A model generated the notes under the pieces. It searched no databases, was not told where the DNA came from, and was given only the letters and a program-made list of their open reading frames with translations. The position numbers and the translations under genes are program-made. A stretch of 25,727 nt of DNA from contig JANYAG010000271.1 of NCBI GenBank assembly GCA_025361465.1, positions 1 through 25,727 of the forward strand, written 5' to 3'. Source of the stretch: Gemmatimonadota bacterium. GTDB lineage: Bacteria > Gemmatimonadota > Gemmatimonadetes > Gemmatimonadales > GWC2-71-9. Below, piece after piece: positions 21,397 through 25,727 of this stretch; positions within the stretch are counted from its first letter, which is position 1, and every line of letters starts with the position of its first letter.

Positions 21397-24000
21397 GTGG
21401 TGAAGCTCATCCGCGACCACATCCTGCCACCCGATCCCGACGCCTTCCGCCGGGCGGAGCGGCCTCGCGGCCGGATCATCGTGATTGCGCCCACGCGCGC
21501 TGCCTGCGAAACGATCGAACTCGCCCTGCACACCCATGTCGACACCGTTCTCGAGCGCAGCCATGGCGAGGAAATCCGTCGCTGGGCCTCCGAGGGGCGG
21601 GCCTTTGGTATCGTGGCGGGCACCGGCACGGGCAAGACGCTTGGCATCCGGCTGATGGCCGAGGCGATTCTCCAGGCGCCGTTGGTCGTCGGTGTCGTCA
21701 ACCGGGAACGCGAGGCGACGCCTGAGACGCCCTCGTGCACCGTGGTCGTGGTCACCACGGGGATCGCGCGCCGCTGGCTCACCGATGACCTGATCGCTCC
21801 GGGTGATACCATCGTGGTCGATGAAATTCACCAGACGTCCGCCGAACTGGAGCTTTGCCTCGCGCTCGGCCGTCGCCTCGGCTGCCGCTTCATCTGGCTC
21901 TCCGCCACGGTCGATCCGGCGTTCTATCGCGAGTACCTCCGCAGCGACGAGGTCCTCGAAACCTCGGCGTTCGATCCGGCGCGCAAGGCCCACGTGTCGG
22001 TGATCGCCCGCAAGCCCGACGTCTTTCTTGATGAGCGCACGATTCGGCGCTTCATCAAGGAGGAGCGCGGCGTGGCAGTGTTCCTCCCGACGCGCGCCGA
22101 GGTCGAACAGCTCGGGCAGGGGCTGGGGGAGCGCTTTGCTCGGCTCGCGACCGCGTTCTATCACGGGGGGATGCCGATCCGGGTGATTCGCCCGTTTCTC
22201 GAAGGAGACGTGAAGAAGCCGTACCTGCTCGCCATGACGGCGGCGGGACAATCCGCGCTCAATCTGCCGGGACTCGATACGGTGGTGATCTATGACGCCC
22301 GGTACAGCAACGTCGTCGAGCGCGGTCGCAACGTGCTGCATCGGCTGTATCTCGGTGCCAACGAGATCCTGCAGATGGCGGGGAGGGTGCACGGCCGGGT
22401 GAAGAATGGCGAGGTGGTGATTCTCTCCGATCGCGACCTCGACTTCAACACGCTGACACCCCAACCGCCCGAGTTTCAGCTGGCGGGTGACGCCGAGCGC
22501 GTGGCGATGACCTGTGCGGCCATCGGGGTGGATGCGAGCGGGCTCGATCTGCCGGTGCCGCTCGATCAGGTGGCCTACCAGCGGGCGGTGCGGAAGTTGA
22601 CGGAGCGTGGGCTCATCGAGGCCGGCCGCCTGACCCGGTACGGCCGCGAGGTCGAGGCATTGCCGGTCGAGCGTCCCTGGGCCGAGTTGCTGGTCCATGC
22701 CGACACCGCCCTGCTGCCCGTGGTCGCCGGCGCGAGCGGCATCGACTCGCTGCATCGGATGACGCGCGAGGAACGCGATCTCCGTGGCGTCGTCGTGCCG
22801 GGCAGTGATCACCTGACAGCATACGCGTTGCTGGCCGAGGCGATCAACGAATGCGGAGCAATCGGCGAGGTGCACGGCTTGCGGCGCCACATCTTCGACG
22901 AGGAGCAACTGGCCCAGTGGGCGGATCGTCGCGGGGTCCTGGTCAAGGCGGTCGAGGATGGCGCGCTCGGACTCGCCTCGGCGTATCGGGCGCTCGATGT
23001 CGAGTTGCCGGCGCGGTTGCCGGTGGCCGATCGGGAGTTGCGCACCAGGTTTGTTGATCTGCTCGCCCGGGTGCAGCCGTTTGACCTCGCCATCAACGAA
23101 CAGACCGCTGATCGTCAGGAAGTCCGGATCTCGAAGACCTCGGTGGCGCAGGACTGGGGAGCCATCGCGGGCAACCTGCGCTATTTCGCCGATCGCGCCG
23201 GGGTGGCGCGGGCCAGCATCGAGGGCACCACGATTCCGCTCGAACTGGTGCGGCGGTACGCGGCGTGGGGCCCGCCGACCCTGATTCTCGCGGGGTACCG
23301 GCAACGACAAGGGCTCTCGGTCTCGCGCCGCCTGCTCTACTTCGGCTTCGAACTCGAGACGAAGCTCGAGCGGATCGAGGCGGAGATCCCGGACAGCCTG
23401 CGAACGGCCGCACGCGAACTGCTGGTCGATGCCCTGCTCGGGGAGGCGATCGAACATCCTTCGCGAGCGAAGTTGGGCCGGGCGGTCACTCGCCTCGACG
23501 AGTATTGGCGCCGGTCGGGCGGGGCCTTGAGCGCGCTCGAGCCGGCGGCGCTGCGCGCGATGCTGCGCGCGCAAGTGGAGGACGTCACCTCGTGGGATGA
23601 CTTCCAGCGGACCCCACTGCTCCTTGACGTCGAGGCGCTGGTGCCGGCGACCGAGCGCGCCCATCTCGACGCCCTGCCGTCGAGTGTGCGTGTGCACGGC
23701 GACGTGGTATCGCTCGAATACGCCGTGCGGGATCGCAAGCCGGTGGTCCGCGTGATGCTGCGCGAAGGCCAGGCGAGGCGGCTGCGCGCCGGTGACCTGC
23801 CGAAGTTCGATCGCCCGCTGGTCTTTGCGGTTCGCAAGGAGGGGACGCTGCTCAGCGCCGATTCGATCGACGCGTTGCGCGAGCAGCTGGATCGGGCGAG
23901 TACGCGGAAGGCGGAGCGGCGGGCGAAACGACCGGACCGGAGCGGGCGTGATGATCGTGGGCCCCGACCCGGTGGCAAGGGTCGTGGCACGCGCCGCTAG
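21397..24000 (+). CDS. DExH-box helicase, HrpA/HrpB-like but atypical
   Basis: An 867-residue superfamily 2 helicase. Motifs: Walker A GTGTGKT with Lys80, motif Ib-like VTTGIARRWLTDD, DEIH at 142-145, SAT at 169-171, the ALNLPGLDTVVIYD motif V region and QMAGRVHGR (326-334) as motif VI. These resemble HrpA/HrpB RNA helicases, but the Walker A and motif VI are unusual and an IIVIAPTRAACE strand precedes Walker A. About residues 350-850 are a long region I cannot assign apart from winged-helix-like parts. The last 35 residues are Arg/Lys/Gly-rich (RRAKRPDRSG... GGKGRGTRR), which suits RNA binding. Start is GTG at 21397 or 21400, with no clear ribosome site. The TAG stop overlaps that of the convergent sensor gene. 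An RNA-processing role is inference. Confidence 0.85.
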   Translation: MVKLIRDHILPPDPDAFRRAERPRGRIIVIAPTRAACETIELALHTHVDTVLERSHGEEIRRWASEGRAFGIVAGTGTGKTLGIRLMAEAILQAPLVVGVVNREREATPETPSCTVVVVTTGIARRWLTDDLIAPGDTIVVDEIHQTSAELELCLALGRRLGCRFIWLSATVDPAFYREYLRSDEVLETSAFDPARKAHVSVIARKPDVFLDERTIRRFIKEERGVAVFLPTRAEVEQLGQGLGERFARLATAFYHGGMPIRVIRPFLEGDVKKPYLLAMTAAGQSALNLPGLDTVVIYDARYSNVVERGRNVLHRLYLGANEILQMAGRVHGRVKNGEVVILSDRDLDFNTLTPQPPEFQLAGDAERVAMTCAAIGVDASGLDLPVPLDQVAYQRAVRKLTERGLIEAGRLTRYGREVEALPVERPWAELLVHADTALLPVVAGASGIDSLHRMTREERDLRGVVVPGSDHLTAYALLAEAINECGAIGEVHGLRRHIFDEEQLAQWADRRGVLVKAVEDGALGLASAYRALDVELPARLPVADRELRTRFVDLLARVQPFDLAINEQTADRQEVRISKTSVAQDWGAIAGNLRYFADRAGVARASIEGTTIPLELVRRYAAWGPPTLILAGYRQRQGLSVSRRLLYFGFELETKLERIEAEIPDSLRTAARELLVDALLGEAIEHPSRAKLGRAVTRLDEYWRRSGGALSALEPAALRAMLRAQVEDVTSWDDFQRTPLLLDVEALVPATERAHLDALPSSVRVHGDVVSLEYAVRDRKPVVRVMLREGQARRLRAGDLPKFDRPLVFAVRKEGTLLSADSIDALREQLDRASTRKAERRAKRPDRSGRDDRGPRPGGKGRGTRR

Positions 24001-25727
24001 CGGCGCTCCCTGGGCCGGCCCGCCGCTGGCACGGAGGTGGCCGGCTCTTCCAGCCGCCGCAGTGCCGAGCCCACCTTGTCGAGTGCATCCCGGTGGGTCA
24101 GCAGCAGGCGCGCCATCGCCGCGCGCTCGGAGAGGAAGCGTTCCAGGGTTGCCGAGAGGTGCTGGTCCCGCGCGGACCGCCGCTTGGCCACCGTGTTGGC
24201 CTCATCGACCGCGGGACGGAGGGAGCGGGCCGCTGCCTCGAGCGCGGCAGCGGCTTCTGCCAATCGTCGCGAACCTTCCTCGCTGACCTCCGCCTCATGG
24301 ATTGCCGTCTCCAGCGCGCCGCGCACCACGGTGATCGTCGAACGCAGGCGGGCGATCTCCTCGGTGAGCGCGGCGGTCTGCGTCCCGATCGCGGTCGATG
24401 TGGCGGCGGTCGTGTCGGCGAGCCGGCCGATCTCGGTGGCGAGGACGCCGAAGGTGCGCCCGGCACTACCGGCTCGGGTTGCTTCGAGGGCCGCGTTGTT
24501 CGCCAGCAAGTGGGTGCGGAAGGCGACGCCACTGACGGTCTCGTTGTTGGTCGCGATCTCATCACTTCGCTGGAGCACGCGACCGAGTTCGGCACTCATG
24601 GCGCTGATGGCATCGAGTGCCCTGGCCACTTCGTCGCTAGCGGTGCGTGTGTGCGTCCGCACTTCGCCCGCGGCCGACTCGAGATCCTCGCCCTGCCGGG
24701 ACACGATCTTGACGCCCTCACCCAGCTGGGAGAGCACCTCGCGCGCGTCGACCGCCGGCGGGACGGCCATCGAGTCATCCGAGATCCGCGTCGGCAGCAG
24801 GTGGGTCGCGTCGACGAGACCGTCCGCCGCCTGAACCGCCCGGTGCCGCATGTCCGCGGCGCGCCGGTCATGGTCGAGTTCGCGCCAGCGAGTCCTGATC
24901 ACGGGTCCCAGCGGCAGGAGGACCGCCATGAGCCACTCACGCTCGTGTTCGGTGAAGGCGTTGACGAAGCGGCCTTCAACCCGGACATCGCCCAGCGGAT
25001 CGCCGGTCCGGCCAATCGGGGCGACCAGGGTGCGGCCGTCATCGATGATTTCCGCTTCGGCCACCACCGGACCACTTGGCGCGGACCGGACGCTTCCGGC
25101 GGTCGCCACCACGGGCGGGGTCGTCAACCGGACCACCACACCCTGGGCCTCGAGGGTGCCCGACAGGGATTCCGCCAGGTCGCGAAGCCCCGTCGCCAGT
25201 TCCGGCGTGTCGAGGACTTGTTGGGCGATCCGGAACGCCGCAAGATCGCGAGTCAGCGGGTCATGGAACGGGATGGCGAGGATGGCCGCGAGCCCCAGGA
25301 TCGGCAAGGCGACGAGCGCGAGGTGTGAGGAGGCGACGTTGTTCGCGTTGCTGACATCGAGGCCGGGGAAGAAGGTCACGGCGATGAACGGTGTCGCGCC
25401 GAGCAACACGGCACTCAGCGCCCAGGCGATCGACCGGCGACGCGAGCGGCGCTGGTCCACCGAAGCGAGCGCGAGCAGCAGGACGAGGACCGCTGCCAGG
25501 AGCCCGGAAGGTTCCAGGATCCGGGCCCGAAAGGTCTCGTCGATCGCCAGGAGCAGCGGCCGCTCGTCGGTGAACAGGCCGCCGATCGCCGCGACCAGCA
25601 GGCCGGCGTGCAGGAGATACCAGGCGGTGATCAGCCCAGCCCAACTGTTGACCCGATGCGGCCAGCCCATGGCGAAGGCAAAGTGGACCACCAGCGGGGT
25701 CAGGGCATATCGCCACGGAGCAACGAG
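23997..25727 (-). CDS. Membrane GAF/methyl-accepting-type sensor (N-terminus outside window)
   Basis: The frame is open from the right edge with no stop, so the protein probably begins outside the window (a GTG at 25691 is possible but would cut a helix). At least four or five hydrophobic segments come first (ITAWYLLHAGLLVAAIGGLF, LLAAVLVLLLALASV, ALSAVLLGATPFIAV, LVALPILGLAAILAI), resembling the membrane half of 7TM-type sensors. A GAF-like region follows, then a methyl-accepting signalling coiled coil whose tip reads RTHLLANNAALEATRAG followed by SAGRTFGVLATEIG (about 24433-24531). The tip is diverged from the canonical QTNLLALNAAIEAARAGE. No HAMP domain is evident. A Lys/Arg-rich tail ends at a TAG shared within CTAG with the helicase stop. 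No che genes are nearby. Confidence 0.85.
   Translation of the reverse strand, partial: LVAPWRYALTPLVVHFAFAMGWPHRVNSWAGLITAWYLLHAGLLVAAIGGLFTDERPLLLAIDETFRARILEPSGLLAAVLVLLLALASVDQRRSRRRSIAWALSAVLLGATPFIAVTFFPGLDVSNANNVASSHLALVALPILGLAAILAIPFHDPLTRDLAAFRIAQQVLDTPELATGLRDLAESLSGTLEAQGVVVRLTTPPVVATAGSVRSAPSGPVVAEAEIIDDGRTLVAPIGRTGDPLGDVRVEGRFVNAFTEHEREWLMAVLLPLGPVIRTRWRELDHDRRAADMRHRAVQAADGLVDATHLLPTRISDDSMAVPPAVDAREVLSQLGEGVKIVSRQGEDLESAAGEVRTHTRTASDEVARALDAISAMSAELGRVLQRSDEIATNNETVSGVAFRTHLLANNAALEATRAGSAGRTFGVLATEIGRLADTTAATSTAIGTQTAALTEEIARLRSTITVVRGALETAIHEAEVSEEGSRRLAEAAAALEAAARSLRPAVDEANTVAKRRSARDQHLSATLERFLSERAAMARLLLTHRDALDKVGSALRRLEEPATSVPAAGRPRERR

Noticed and set aside
21109..23697. 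862-codon open frame on the minus strand across the helicase and part of the dehydrogenase
   Set aside because: It is antisense to two genes with clear motifs, is rich in Arg, His, Pro and Gly without any domain, and is explained by high third-position GC.
24027..24042. Third sigma-54-like match TGGCACG with GG-N10-GC
   Set aside because: It lies inside the coding sequence of the sensor gene with no downstream gene start; kept as evidence that such matches arise by chance.

Overview
The window is a gene-dense, high-GC bacterial chromosome segment. The mix of genes suggests Gemmatimonadota or a close relative: a fused E1 alpha/beta 2-oxoacid dehydrogenase, a Ser/Thr kinase with a membrane hairpin, many exported proteins of unknown function, a TrmB-type regulator and a diverged methyl-accepting protein. 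This placement is inference from gene content, not from a marker gene. No CRISPR array, insertion sequence, phage gene, tRNA or rRNA was seen.

Layout from left to right. Positions 1-60 hold the end of an unidentified gene, followed by a GC-rich hairpin. At 171-2102 a small soluble protein precedes an exported YtcJ-like amidohydrolase lipoprotein. At 2183-4300 lies the fused branched-chain 2-oxoacid dehydrogenase E1. It converges on a membrane Ser/Thr kinase (4297-6234, minus), and the two share a CTAG in which both stop codons lie. Lon protease (6519-9035) converges on a minus-strand three-gene operon (12617 to 9150): an alpha/alpha-toroid-like protein, a TrmB-like regulator and an Hpt-REC-REC-GGDEF diguanylate cyclase. 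The two units are separated by a striking terminator, a 17-bp hairpin flanked on both sides by 7-bp tandem repeats. At 12813-14703 (minus) are two exported proteins of unknown function.

The most interesting locus is 14787-15023. It is a 78-codon SelW/Rdx-type thioredoxin-like gene in which the second cysteine of the CxxC motif is an in-frame TGA, giving C-T-V-U. A bacterial SECIS-like hairpin lies just downstream of the TGA. The gene overlaps the start of 6-phosphofructokinase (15020-16099) by GTGA, so it looks like an intact, expressed selenoprotein gene that an ordinary gene caller would miss. A DoxX-like membrane protein follows.

At 19471 to 16618 (minus) is a compact four-gene pterin/folate operon: a 6-pyruvoyltetrahydropterin synthase/QueD homologue, pterin-4a-carbinolamine dehydratase, PabB and PabA. 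Positions 19698-20333 encode an exported Tyr/Arg/Asn/Asp-rich protein, which a strong hairpin separates from a convergent short-chain dehydrogenase. The window ends with an unusual HrpA/HrpB-like DExH helicase (21397-24000). It again shares a CTAG double stop with a convergent membrane GAF/methyl-accepting sensor that runs off the right edge.
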